This document shows positions 6,729 through 12,629 of a stretch of 12,629 nucleotides of DNA, one piece after another. The translations under genes were made by a program, and so were the position numbers. The DNA comes from JAAYDI01 sp052034005 (lineage in GTDB: Bacteria > Planctomycetota > Planctomycetia > Pirellulales > Pirellulaceae). Position 1 is the first letter of the stretch, and every line of letters begins with the position of its first letter. A model generated the notes under the pieces. It did no database searches and was not told where the DNA came from. It saw only the letters and a list, made by a program, of their open reading frames with translations. The DNA lies in assembly GCA_052034005.1 (NCBI GenBank), contig JBPOJB010000007.1, forward strand, positions 1-12,629, in the 5' to 3' direction.

Positions 6729-6866
6729 CTATTTGGCCGGCGCGGGCTGCAGCCCTTGGACCGCCACTTCTTCTGTCCGCGCGAGCGACGCGGAGTCGGG
6801 CAGCTGAATCACGACCAGCAGGTAGCCTTGGTCCTGCTGCGAGATGAAGCCGGGCGAAAGCCGAAA
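6729..6866 (-). pseudogene. RND efflux permease (HAE1/AcrB-type) fragment
   Basis: Reading minus from the repeat end at 6867, the frame gives FRLSPGFISQQDQGYLLVVI then QLPDSASLARTEEV, followed by VQGLQPAPAK and TAG (6729-6731). The first part matches the stretch after transmembrane helix 7 of hydrophobe/amphiphile efflux pumps (consensus P-x-G-F-I-P-x-Q-D-x-G-Y, then V-Q-L-P-D-x-A-S-L-x-R-T). A complete pump has over 1000 residues; only about 40 remain. The homology starts immediately beside the left end of the 12-bp inverted-repeat hairpin, which suggests that the repeat or a deletion ending at it removed the rest of the gene. It is non-functional. Confidence 0.7.
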
Positions 6867-6901
6867 GCAGACACTCTGGTTTCGTAAAACAGAGTGTCTG
6901 C
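6867..6901 (+). repeat. solo inverted-repeat hairpin of the 269-bp element
   Basis: GCAGACACTCTG (6867-6878) and CAGAGTGTCTGC (6890-6901) are perfect 12-bp inverted repeats separated by 11 bases. The left half plus GTTTCG matches the left ends of copies A (860) and C (10971); the right half plus AACCTCG (to 6908) matches the right ends at 11247-11265 and 12203-12221. It is therefore the two termini of the element without the 230-bp body. It could be a minimal derivative or an internal-deletion footprint. No T-run follows, so it is not a standard terminator. Confidence 0.8.
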
Positions 6902-6924
6902 AACCTCGGGCAACCTCAGTGTTC

Positions 6925-6988
6925 GTAGTGACCCGATTCATCGGGTCCGCGAGTGGGGAGTGACAGGTGACCGCATGAATGCGGTCAC
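6925..6988 (+). repeat. REP-like pair: GTAG-headed hairpin plus second palindrome
   Basis: GTAG (6925-6928) stands one base before the hairpin GACCCGAT-TC-ATCGGGTC (6930-6947), and 19 bases later comes a perfect 10-bp stem GTGACCGCAT-GA-ATGCGGTCAC (6967-6988). A GTAG or GGAG tetranucleotide at the 5' foot of an imperfect palindrome is the signature of REP sequences recognised by RAYT transposases. The same two-palindrome unit, including GTAG, occurs inverted at 12225-12282, and a RAYT-like C-terminal fragment lies at 11668-11958. It sits between the divergent DUF6528 and sialidase-like genes. Confidence 0.75.
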
Positions 6989-7349
6989 GACGAGCCATGC
7001 CTATACACCTGAAGCAAAAACCGGCGTCTTTGCTCGCGACGCACGTACCCCTGGTCAACTTGCTTACATATGAAGCGGATCGGGTGCGCGGGACTCTCAG
7101 GTGCGCTGGAAGAGGCCATGCGCAGGACTCTACGGAGCTGAAGTCCGTACGGCTTCCCCACCACGGGCTGCGGTACCACCGACTGGAAACCCCAGGCAGG
7201 GGACGTGGTCTGCAGGCGGCCCGGGTGTGGAGGCGCCGCGCTGCGTCGGGTACGATGGACGACGGTGGTGGCCTGCAGGGTTGGGTGGCGAGTGCTGCCG
7301 GCCGCGCGGCGGGCATCCTCGGCGAACGGTGCTTGATCGGAGAACAGTC
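6989..7349. other. leader region of the sialidase-like operon
   Basis: These 360 bp show no believable gene; an open frame running into the sialidase-like gene from 7101 lacks coding character. The stretch should hold the promoter of the operon. An A/T-richer patch (TTGCTTACATATGAAG, about 7059-7074) is a possible promoter area, but I cannot assign boxes with confidence. GGAGA at 7339-7343 is the ribosome binding site for the start at 7350. Confidence 0.4.
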
Positions 7350-8357
7350 ATGATGCAGCGACGCCTGGTAGGTATGTTGATCGGGGTCGTCGTCGCGGGC
7401 CTGGCGGCGACATTGGCAGTGACACTGGCAGCGGACGATGCGGCGGAAATCGTCACCGTCCAGAGAATCTGGGACCAGGCGCCGCACAACGCGTTTACGG
7501 ACCTGGTGCGCCGAGGCGACCGGTGGTTCTGTGTCTTTCGTGAAGGGCAGGACCATGTCTCACCCGATGGTGTGCTGCGCGTCATCACCTCCACCGACGG
7601 CCGGTCCTGGGAGTCCGCGGCATTGATCACTTCGCCGGATTCCGACCTGCGCGACGCCAAGATCACCCTCACGCCGAATCATCAACTGATGCTCAGCGGC
7701 GCCGAGGCCCTGCACGACCGCTCACAGAAATCCCACCAGTCGCTCGTCTGGTTCTCGTCGGACGGCACTCACTGGAGTGACCGGTACGAAGTCGGTGACC
7801 CGAACTTCTGGCTCTGGCGCGTCACCTGGCACGACGCGACGGCGTATGGCATCGGCTATGGGTGTGGCTCGGATCAGAGCATCCGGCTCTACAGCAGCCG
7901 GGACGGTCAGCGGTTCGACACGCTGGTCCCGCGCTTGTTCGACGAAGGGTACCCCAACGAGACGTCGATCGTGTTCGACGGCGAGCGGGCCTACTGTCTG
8001 CTGCGCCGCGACGGCCAGCCGAACACCGGCCTGCTCGGCACGGCCATGCCTCCGTACACGCAGTGGTCGTGGCAGGATCTGGGAGTCCGTATCGGCGGGC
8101 CGCAGATGATCCGTCTTCCTGACGGGCGCTTCGTAGCCGCGGTCCGGCTGTATGAACCCCGTGTGCGTACCGGGCTCTGTTGGATCGATCCGCAGGCAGG
8201 TCGGCTCACGGAGTTCTTAACGCTCCCTTCGGGCGGCGATACGAGTTACGCCGGCCTGGTGTGGCACGACGACCTGCTGTGGGTCAGTTACTACTCGTCG
8301 CACGAGGAGAAAACCAGCATCTATCTGGCGCAGGTGCGGCTGCCCGCGGCCGGTTGA
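7350..8357 (+). CDS. exported sialidase-like (BNR/Asp-box) propeller protein
   Basis: The 335-residue protein starts with a signal peptide (MMQRRLVGMLIGVVVAGLAA to about residue 28). It has NAFTDLVRRGDRWFCVFREG at 47-66 and Asp-box-like blade motifs STDGRSW (81-87), SSDGTHW (136-142) and SSRDGQRF (182-189), typical of sialidase-fold six-bladed propellers. True exo-sialidases carry an arginine triad, an Asp and a Tyr/Glu pair; Arg64 in VFREG could correspond to the first arginine, but the full set is not evident, so enzymatic sialidase activity is unproven. Tandem ATGs at 7350 and 7353 follow GGAGA; the first is used here. It is followed after 95 bp by the DUF4091-like gene on the same strand, so the two are probably co-transcribed. 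Family call firm at fold level only. Confidence 0.8.
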   Translation: MMQRRLVGMLIGVVVAGLAATLAVTLAADDAAEIVTVQRIWDQAPHNAFTDLVRRGDRWFCVFREGQDHVSPDGVLRVITSTDGRSWESAALITSPDSDLRDAKITLTPNHQLMLSGAEALHDRSQKSHQSLVWFSSDGTHWSDRYEVGDPNFWLWRVTWHDATAYGIGYGCGSDQSIRLYSSRDGQRFDTLVPRLFDEGYPNETSIVFDGERAYCLLRRDGQPNTGLLGTAMPPYTQWSWQDLGVRIGGPQMIRLPDGRFVAAVRLYEPRVRTGLCWIDPQAGRLTEFLTLPSGGDTSYAGLVWHDDLLWVSYYSSHEEKTSIYLAQVRLPAAG

Positions 8358-8452
8358 AAGCGTCCGGCCCGTAGCTGGTGTGTCGCGGCGTGACGAAGGG
8401 GATCGATGGCAAGTCTCTATTCGAGGGCGGGTGCGGAGGCGGTCGGTTGTTC

Positions 8453-10954
8453 ATGAGGTTGATCTGGACGGGGGAGCTTCGACGCGGCAGGCTGAGCGGG
8501 CCGCTGTTGCGACTGATTCTGGCGGCCGGCGTGAGCTGGACCGTGTCCTGTGCCGACGGCGCCGAAATCGGCACCCGCGTAGAGGTGTCTCGCGACTTAT
8601 GGATCTCGGCCTACCCGACGGAGCAGGAGGGCAACAATGGGGCCTCGCCGCGGCTGAAGCTCAAGGGGGTCCAGGAGTTCTTTCTGATTGACTTCGACCC
8701 GGCGCCGCTGCGTGGGCAGGTGTGCGTAAAAGCCCAGCTGCACGTCCGCGGTGTGGGGGATGAGACGCTCGGTCGCGTGACCGTCTCGTCCGTCGCCGCG
8801 CCCTGGTTTGAAGGGGAGGGAAGCAGTTACGCCGTCACGGCGGACGGGAGCAGTTTTCGGTGGCGACAAGGCACGACTACGCCCTGGCCCGGCGACTCGG
8901 GTGACGTCACCGGCGTCGTGCTGGGGAACGGCGGTTCCCGCTGGAGCTTTGCAGATCCGACAGCTCCCGACACAGACCGTTGGCAGATCATCCCGATTGA
9001 TCCGGCACTGGTGCAGCTCAGGATCGACGGCCATTCGCACGGGTTTTTTGTGATCGACGACGTGGGGAGCGAGTACACGCGGCAGGGCAACACGATCGAC
9101 TATCACCCGCTGCCGAACCGTTTTCTGTACAGCCGCGAAAGCCCCGCGTCACGTGCACCTTATTTCACGCTCTGGTTACGGCCGCGCGGGCCCGCGGACA
9201 GCCCGGCCGCGCCGCCCCCCGTGTACCCGCTCGAGGCGGTGCCGCCGGGCGTGCTCCCTCCCCTGCCGTCGACGACGGCTGAGTCGGCCGCAGGTCGAGC
9301 GGCCGCCACGCACCCCGGGGACACGTCAGCCGAGGAAGCGCGGTTGCCGCTGTGCGACGCCGACGGCCAGCCATGGCGGGACCGGCAGCTGAGCGCCGCC
9401 CGCGGCGAGGCGGTCGGGTTCTTGATCCCCGCCCAGCCGCAGGAGATCTCGATCGATCCGTCGCCGGGGATTGAAATCACGCTGTACCAGACGCCACTGG
9501 TCCAAGGCGTCATCGACCCGCTCGTGCCACACGGGTGGCAGGGAAAACATCCCACGCAGGAAGAGCCGACCTACGGGGATACGTTTGCAGAGCTGTATGT
9601 CACCAAAACGGCGGCCCCCGGCCCGCGTCGGCTGCTGGTGCGGGCGGGAAGCCGCAGCGCGGAGATTGCGTTGACGGTCTGGAATTTCGCGCTTCCCGAC
9701 CGGCTCTCGTTCCTGCCGCAGATGAACGCGTACGGCGTGCCGGGGCACGAGATGGGTTACTTTCGTCTTGCGCATCAACACCGTACGGCGTTCAACATGC
9801 TCCGGTACCGCTGGACGGGCCAGGTCGATGCGGGGGCGGCGCCGTCGCGAGATGCAGACGGACGCTGGGACTGGACGCGGTGGGACGTGCGGTTCGGCCC
9901 TCTCTTGGACGGGTCGGCTTTCGCCGACAACCGCCGCGCGGGCATCCCTGTCGAAGCATTCTACCTGCCGCTGAACGAGAACTGGCCGATGGACCATGAA
10001 CGGCACTTCCAGGGCGGCTACTGGATCGAGCGGGCCTACGATCCCGAGTACTGGCAGGAGTTCCGCGCAGCGGCCCGGCAGTTTGCTGTGCACTGTGCCG
10101 AACGACGCTGGCACGAGACCATGTTCGAGTTCTATCTGAACAACAAGATCTACTTCAAGCAGGAACGGAACCGACGGTGGGACGCGTGTTCGGCCGCCTG
10201 GATCTTCGACGAGCCGATGCATACGCAGGACTTCTGGGCGCTGCGCCGTTTCGGGCGCGAGTTCTGGTCGGGCGTCGCGGACGTTGCGGGACCGCAGCTG
10301 GCGTTTCGCGTGGATATTTCCCGTCCCCAGTGGCAGCGTGACCTGCTGGATGACGTGGCCAACGTGGAAGTGGTCGGCGGCGCGCTGCGGACCTATCGCG
10401 ATCGCGTGATCGCGCGAGCCGAGCGGCTGGGCAACCTGGTCTATATGTATGGCACACCTGAGCCGCCGGGGAGCCGGCGGTCGGCGTCCACCGCCTGGTG
10501 TGTCGAGACCTGGGCGCTGGGAGCCGACGGCGTCGTGCCCTGGCAGACGGTCGGCACGCAGGCGTCCTGGCAGGAACCGGACGCCTTGGCGCTGTTCTAC
10601 CCGACCTCGGCCGGGCCGGTCCCGAGCATTCGGCTGAAAGCCTTCTGCAGCGGCCAGCAGCTGGTGGAATACCTGACCATCTATACCGCGCTGACCGGGC
10701 AGCACCGCAGATCGGTCGGCGCCGCGGTGCTCGCGCACCTGGGTCGGCAAGACCCTGCCGTGCCCAGTGGCGATCCGGCCACGGCGTCAGATCCGAATGC
10801 GGTCGCCGCGGCACTGCGAGACCTGCGGTTCGCACTCGGGACGTGGCTGAATGCCCGTGCGCCGGGCGACCGGGACTCCTGGGGGTCACCGCGGCCGCGC
10901 CGCAGGGACCCGCTGGCCGAGCAACATCAAGTCTGGGCAGTTACAGACGGATGA
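8453..10954 (+). CDS. large exported DUF4091 / glycoside-hydrolase-like protein
   Basis: The 833-residue product has a hydrophobic export segment (GPLLRLILAAGVSWTVSC, about residues 15-32). A beta-rich, disaggregatase-like N-terminal region follows (about 40-240), then a proline/alanine-rich linker (about 243-285), a second beta domain, and from about residue 418 (LSFLPQMNAYGVP) a probable (beta/alpha)8 barrel. That region contains PVEAFYLPLNENWPMDHE (about 496-513), YLNNKIYFK and WIFDEP with Asp586-Glu587. The Asp-Glu pair in an FDEP context and the layout recall DUF4091/GH123-related proteins, where adjacent Asp/Glu residues act in substrate-assisted hexosaminidase catalysis; activity here is inferred only. 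The start is ATG 8453, but TTG 8447 in frame lies 7 bases after GGAGG (8435-8439), against 13 for the ATG, and may be the real start. It is the second gene of the sialidase-like unit and ends 16 bp before repeat copy C. Confidence 0.75.
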   Translation: MRLIWTGELRRGRLSGPLLRLILAAGVSWTVSCADGAEIGTRVEVSRDLWISAYPTEQEGNNGASPRLKLKGVQEFFLIDFDPAPLRGQVCVKAQLHVRGVGDETLGRVTVSSVAAPWFEGEGSSYAVTADGSSFRWRQGTTTPWPGDSGDVTGVVLGNGGSRWSFADPTAPDTDRWQIIPIDPALVQLRIDGHSHGFFVIDDVGSEYTRQGNTIDYHPLPNRFLYSRESPASRAPYFTLWLRPRGPADSPAAPPPVYPLEAVPPGVLPPLPSTTAESAAGRAAATHPGDTSAEEARLPLCDADGQPWRDRQLSAARGEAVGFLIPAQPQEISIDPSPGIEITLYQTPLVQGVIDPLVPHGWQGKHPTQEEPTYGDTFAELYVTKTAAPGPRRLLVRAGSRSAEIALTVWNFALPDRLSFLPQMNAYGVPGHEMGYFRLAHQHRTAFNMLRYRWTGQVDAGAAPSRDADGRWDWTRWDVRFGPLLDGSAFADNRRAGIPVEAFYLPLNENWPMDHERHFQGGYWIERAYDPEYWQEFRAAARQFAVHCAERRWHETMFEFYLNNKIYFKQERNRRWDACSAAWIFDEPMHTQDFWALRRFGREFWSGVADVAGPQLAFRVDISRPQWQRDLLDDVANVEVVGGALRTYRDRVIARAERLGNLVYMYGTPEPPGSRRSASTAWCVETWALGADGVVPWQTVGTQASWQEPDALALFYPTSAGPVPSIRLKAFCSGQQLVEYLTIYTALTGQHRRSVGAAVLAHLGRQDPAVPSGDPATASDPNAVAAALRDLRFALGTWLNARAPGDRDSWGSPRPRRRDPLAEQHQVWAVTDG

Positions 10955-10970
10955 GAAGCTGAGATGAGAA

Positions 10971-11258
10971 GCAGACACTCTGGTTTCGTCGCTGGTTTCG
11001 GCGGGGCTGCTGGTTGCCTCAGCTCCTAGCGGGCACTGCTAGCATGTGTGTCCGGGCTTCATCTGCCGACCGGGAGGATGACGCGCTGGACTTCGCGGCC
11101 AAGCGCTACGATGTGAGCGTTGCATTGCGACACGAGACGCGCGCCATCAGACCTGGACCGACGCGTGCCGCGCAGGGGACTGCGCTCGGCCGCCAACGGA
11201 GCGACCAGGCCAGGATGGCAGATATGGTGGCCCATGCCCAAAAAAACAGAGTGTCTGC
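10971..11258 (+). mobile_element. MITE-like element, copy C, with both inverted ends
   Basis: The element starts GCAGACACTCTGGTTTCG (10971-10988) and ends with an A-run and CAGAGTGTCTGC (11247-11258), giving perfect 12-bp terminal inverted repeats around a body of about 260 bp. The first 269 bp align with 860-1128 throughout. No transposase is encoded and the reading frames differ between copies, so it is non-autonomous. I see no clear target duplication at the edges; the left side has AGAA before it and the right side has AACCTCG, which is constant at every right end and so may belong to the element. It lies 16 bp after the DUF4091-like stop and could add structure to the 3' end of that mRNA. 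Confidence 0.75.
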
Positions 11259-11318
11259 AACCTCGGCACCATCGTGTCGGCAGCCGCGTCGCCGATCTGT
11301 GTCACCGCAGGGCCAGAG

Positions 11319-11661
11319 GCCGCCGCCCGGCGGACGACGGCCCGCGCGCTGGACACTGGCGGCTGGCATCTGAGCCCGCGTCGGGACAACTGTGGCGGCT
11401 GAGGACCGGGTGCGTGCGCTGGTCAGGCGAGGATTCGCTGCCGACCGCCTCCCCACAGCGCGCGGCCCGTTGGGCCTGCGGTTACACAGGTGGAGTCTGC
11501 CGCCAGGCGGACGGCGTGAGCGCGCGCTGGTCCATGCCGCTGCGCACGGGGGCCGAGCGAGGACTCGCTGCCGACCGCCTCCCCCACAGCGCGCGGCCCG
11601 TTGGGCCTGCGGTTACACAGGTGGAGTCCGCCGCCAGGCGGACGACGTGAGCGCGCGCTAG
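11319..11661 (+). repeat. tandem repeat with paired hairpins, about 131-bp period
   Basis: Unit 1 (11427-11530) and unit 2 (11557-11661) are nearly identical direct repeats offset by 130-131 bp. Each carries GGCCC-gtt-GGGCC (11464-11476; 11595-11607) and, 18 bases later, GTC(C/T)GCC-gcca-GGCGGAC (11495-11512; 11626-11643). A decayed third copy of the second hairpin, CCGCC-gccc-GGCGG, and its downstream flank lies at about 11320-11355. Two palindromes per unit is the layout of bacterial interspersed mosaic elements. The array ends 7 bp before the RAYT-like fragment. Reading frames crossing it are an artefact of the repeat. Confidence 0.75.
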
Positions 11662-11667
11662 ACACCG

Positions 11668-11958
11668 ATGGCCTCGGACCTGGGGCTCCTGCCGATCACG
11701 CTGCCCAACTACGTGCAGTTGCTGCAGTGGACCGCCGTGCAGCTCAAGAGCGGCCAACGGGACACGATTCCAGTGAACCTGGCCTCCGTGCTGGACCGCT
11801 TCGAGGTTCAGCCGGATCACTGGCTCGACACGGTGGCGGACTATGAGTCCACGTTCGGCCATGCCGTGGGGCCGGCGGCGACACTGGCGGAGGTCGCCGA
11901 GCGCATGGAGCTGCAACATCTCAAAGGCATTGCGGCTTGCCGTCGCGCGTTCACGTAG
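11668..11958 (+). pseudogene. C-terminal fragment of a RAYT-like IS200-type (Y1) transposase
   Basis: The 96-residue frame reads GLLPITLPNYVQLLQWTAVQ, then LASVLDRF, HWLDTVADYESTFGHAVG and ends CRRAFT. This resembles the C-terminal tail of planctomycete Y1 (HUH) transposases of the REP-associated type, which read LPxTxxxYLxLLDWTGRQ and end near a KAAARxAF-like segment. The catalytic HUH motif and tyrosine, which lie about 150-200 residues earlier, are missing, and a TAG in frame at 11659-11661 closes the upstream side. It is a relic that could once have mobilised the GTAG-headed REPs at 6925 and 12282. Recognition is from the tail alone, so an alternative transposase family is possible. Confidence 0.6.
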
Positions 11959-11986
11959 CGGTTTGGCGATCGCGGCCCTGTCCCGG

Positions 11987-12202
11987 TCACCCGCATTTCA
12001 TCTCCACCGCGCTCATCCTGCGCACAGCCGGCCCAACTGAGTGCCCGATCTGCTCTAACGCCCCCTTGATCATCACGTAGGACCTCAGTCTCCGGGTCGC
12101 CCACAGCGCGAACGACGCTGTCTCTTCGCCCCACAGCCGGCGGTAGCCGCGTGTCGAACCCGCCCCAGCCTCTGCCGCCGCCGGCGGAAGAGCCAAAAAA
12201 AC
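11987..12202 (-). pseudogene. unrecognised coding fragment ending at a repeat terminus
   Basis: A minus-strand frame runs from the inverted-repeat end at 12203 to TGA at 11987-11989. It reads RGYRRLWGEETASFALWATR then LRSYVMIKGALEQIGHSV and ends AVEMKCG. Third codon positions are mostly G or C and the composition looks like a real protein tail, but I do not recognise the family. Like the RND fragment at 6729-6866 it starts exactly beside an element terminus and has no start codon of its own. It lies tail-to-tail with the RAYT-like fragment. Confidence 0.35.
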
Positions 12203-12221
12203 CAGAGTGTCTGCAACCTCG
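12203..12221 (+). repeat. solo right end of the 269-bp element
   Basis: CAGAGTGTCTGCAACCTCG is identical to the right ends at 6890-6908 and 11247-11265 and is likewise preceded by an A-run. No left end or body is present to its left, where a coding fragment begins instead. Confidence 0.75.
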
Positions 12222-12224
12222 TCT

Positions 12225-12282
12225 GCATTCATGCGGTCATTTGGCGTCCTGCACTCCTGGACCCGATGAATCGAGTCACTAC
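12225..12282 (-). repeat. second REP-like pair, inverted relative to 6925-6988
   Basis: Read on the minus strand this is GTAG (12282-12279), then the hairpin GACTCGAT-TC-ATCGGGTC (12277-12260, one mismatch) and a partial second palindrome GACCGCAT-GA-ATGC (12238-12225). It matches the unit at 6925-6988 in order, spacing and loop bases. In both places the unit lies next to the CAGAGTGTCTGCAACCTCG end of the other repeat family, though in opposite relative orientation. Confidence 0.7.
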
Positions 12283-12398
12283 GAAAAACTAACGCCCAGC
12301 GAGCTGACACGTGAACGGCCGGAGGGGACAGAATCCTCTGATCGACGTGCACGCTAAACGGAACCGCCGCAACCGTCCTGCCGGGTGCTGGTGTACAC
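12283..12398. other. intergenic stretch before the ISAs1 remnant
   Basis: No gene or further repeat is recognisable in these 116 bases. It joins the REP unit to the presumed IS end. Confidence 0.35.
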
Positions 12399-12412
12399 CA
12401 GGGCGATTGCAC
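12399..12412 (+). mobile_element. possible terminal inverted repeat of the ISAs1-type element
   Basis: CAGGGCGATTGCAC lies 6 bp beyond the transposase stop, where an ISAs1-family element would end, and ISAs1 ends typically begin CAGGG. The partner end is outside the window, so this cannot be confirmed here. Confidence 0.4.
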
Positions 12413-12418
12413 CAAAAA

Positions 12419-12629
12419 TCATTTCCCCACAAGGACTTCCGTAAGATACTCGTCGTTCAACGCGGCGGCCAGCCGTTTGTTCTTGATGCCGACCTTCTTC
12501 GTGTGATTGTTCTTCAACAGGCTTAACGCCGTGCGACGCAGGCTGCTGAAGTTGGCATCCGCGTGGCCCTTGCGAATGCGTGACTGGTCTTCTTGGAAAG
12601 TCACATCGAGTTGCCAGTGCAAACGGTTC
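12419..12629 (-). CDS. ISAs1 family transposase, C-terminal part (runs off right edge)
   Basis: The minus-strand frame is open from the window edge and reads NRLHWQLDVTFQEDQSRIRK then NFSSLRRTALSLLKNN, KVGIKNKRLAAALNDEYL and EVLVGK, ending TGA (12419-12421). The HWxLDVxFxED-x-RIRxG segment and the NFxxLRRxALxLLK segment are the conserved C-terminus of ISAs1 transposases, including the last acidic residue region of the DDE catalytic triad (the Glu of the FxED segment). About 70 of some 370-430 residues are visible. No stop or shift is seen, so the copy may be intact beyond the window. Its end lies near 12399. Confidence 0.85.
   Translation of the reverse strand, partial: NRLHWQLDVTFQEDQSRIRKGHADANFSSLRRTALSLLKNNHTKKVGIKNKRLAAALNDEYLTEVLVGK

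Noticed and set aside
6867..6901. Hairpin as an intrinsic transcription terminator
   Set aside because: No T-run follows the stem on either strand, and both arms are shared with element termini elsewhere in the window.
7101..7349. N-terminal extension of the sialidase-like protein to 7101
   Set aside because: No coding character; a ribosome binding site and signal peptide support the start at 7350.
9326..10750. Open frame of over 470 codons on the minus strand inside the DUF4091-like gene
   Set aside because: It is antisense to a gene with clear family motifs and signal peptide, is rich in Arg/Pro as expected from GC-rich shadow frames, and matches no family.
11120..11650. 176-codon plus-strand frame across the tandem repeat
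   Set aside because: It crosses a MITE-like element and a non-coding tandem array; the repeated peptide it gives is a by-product of the DNA repeat, and the two units are in different frames because of a one-base indel.
11427..11661. Possible CRISPR array
   Set aside because: Only two long units of about 131 bp with no short spacers and no cas genes; it is a tandem repeat.

Overview
The window looks like chromosomal DNA from a high-GC planctomycete, probably a Pirellula/Lacipirellula-type lineage. The evidence is the gene content: a PQQ-like beta-propeller that opens with WPSWRGP, a short planctomycete-type neutral-ceramidase-like protein, a DUF6528 protein, a sialidase-like propeller, a DUF4091/GH-like protein, and remnants of IS66-, ISAs1- and IS200/RAYT-type transposases. 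The organism assignment rests on recognising families, not on a marker gene. There is no rRNA, tRNA or CRISPR array.

Layout. 1-300 holds a broken N-terminal piece of a C5 cytosine DNA methyltransferase (minus strand). 413-766 is an intact DsrE/YedF-like protein, followed by what looks like a gene start cut off by a repeat. 860-1850 is a gene-poor stretch with copy A of a 269-bp dispersed repeat, an unrecognised coding fragment and small hairpins. 1849-2220 is a gene fragment lying directly behind the PQQ-propeller gene (2219-3496, minus). A 355-bp divergent intergenic region with short iterons and a hairpin separates that gene from the ceramidase-like gene (3852-5234, plus). A chimeric IS66 remnant (5254-5685) sits directly behind the DUF6528 gene (5700-6599, minus). 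6600-7349 contains an RND efflux-pump relic, a perfect 12-bp inverted-repeat hairpin and a GTAG-headed REP pair. Then comes a likely two-gene unit: a sialidase-like propeller (7350-8357) and a large DUF4091-like protein (8453-10954). 10971-12629 is repeat-rich: copy C of the 269-bp repeat with both terminal inverted repeats, a roughly 131-bp tandem repeat made of hairpin pairs, the C-terminus of a RAYT-like transposase, a second REP pair in inverse orientation, and the C-terminus of an ISAs1 transposase running off the right edge.

How it fits together. The five large intact genes all encode proteins with an N-terminal export signal. They plausibly act on glycans or lipids outside the cytoplasm, but no pathway can be assembled from sequence alone. 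The distinctive part is the non-coding material. There are three families of palindromic repeats, one associated with a decayed RAYT-like transposase. There is also a MITE-like element with 12-bp inverted ends, present as a full copy, a copy without its right end, a solo hairpin and a solo right end. Truncated gene pieces repeatedly abut these repeats or lie immediately behind stop codons of intact genes. I read this as a genome shaped by repeat-mediated rearrangement. I do not see a clearly novel multi-gene system; the REP/RAYT relic, the MITE-like element and a 19-bp sequence shared at two coding breakpoints are the best leads.
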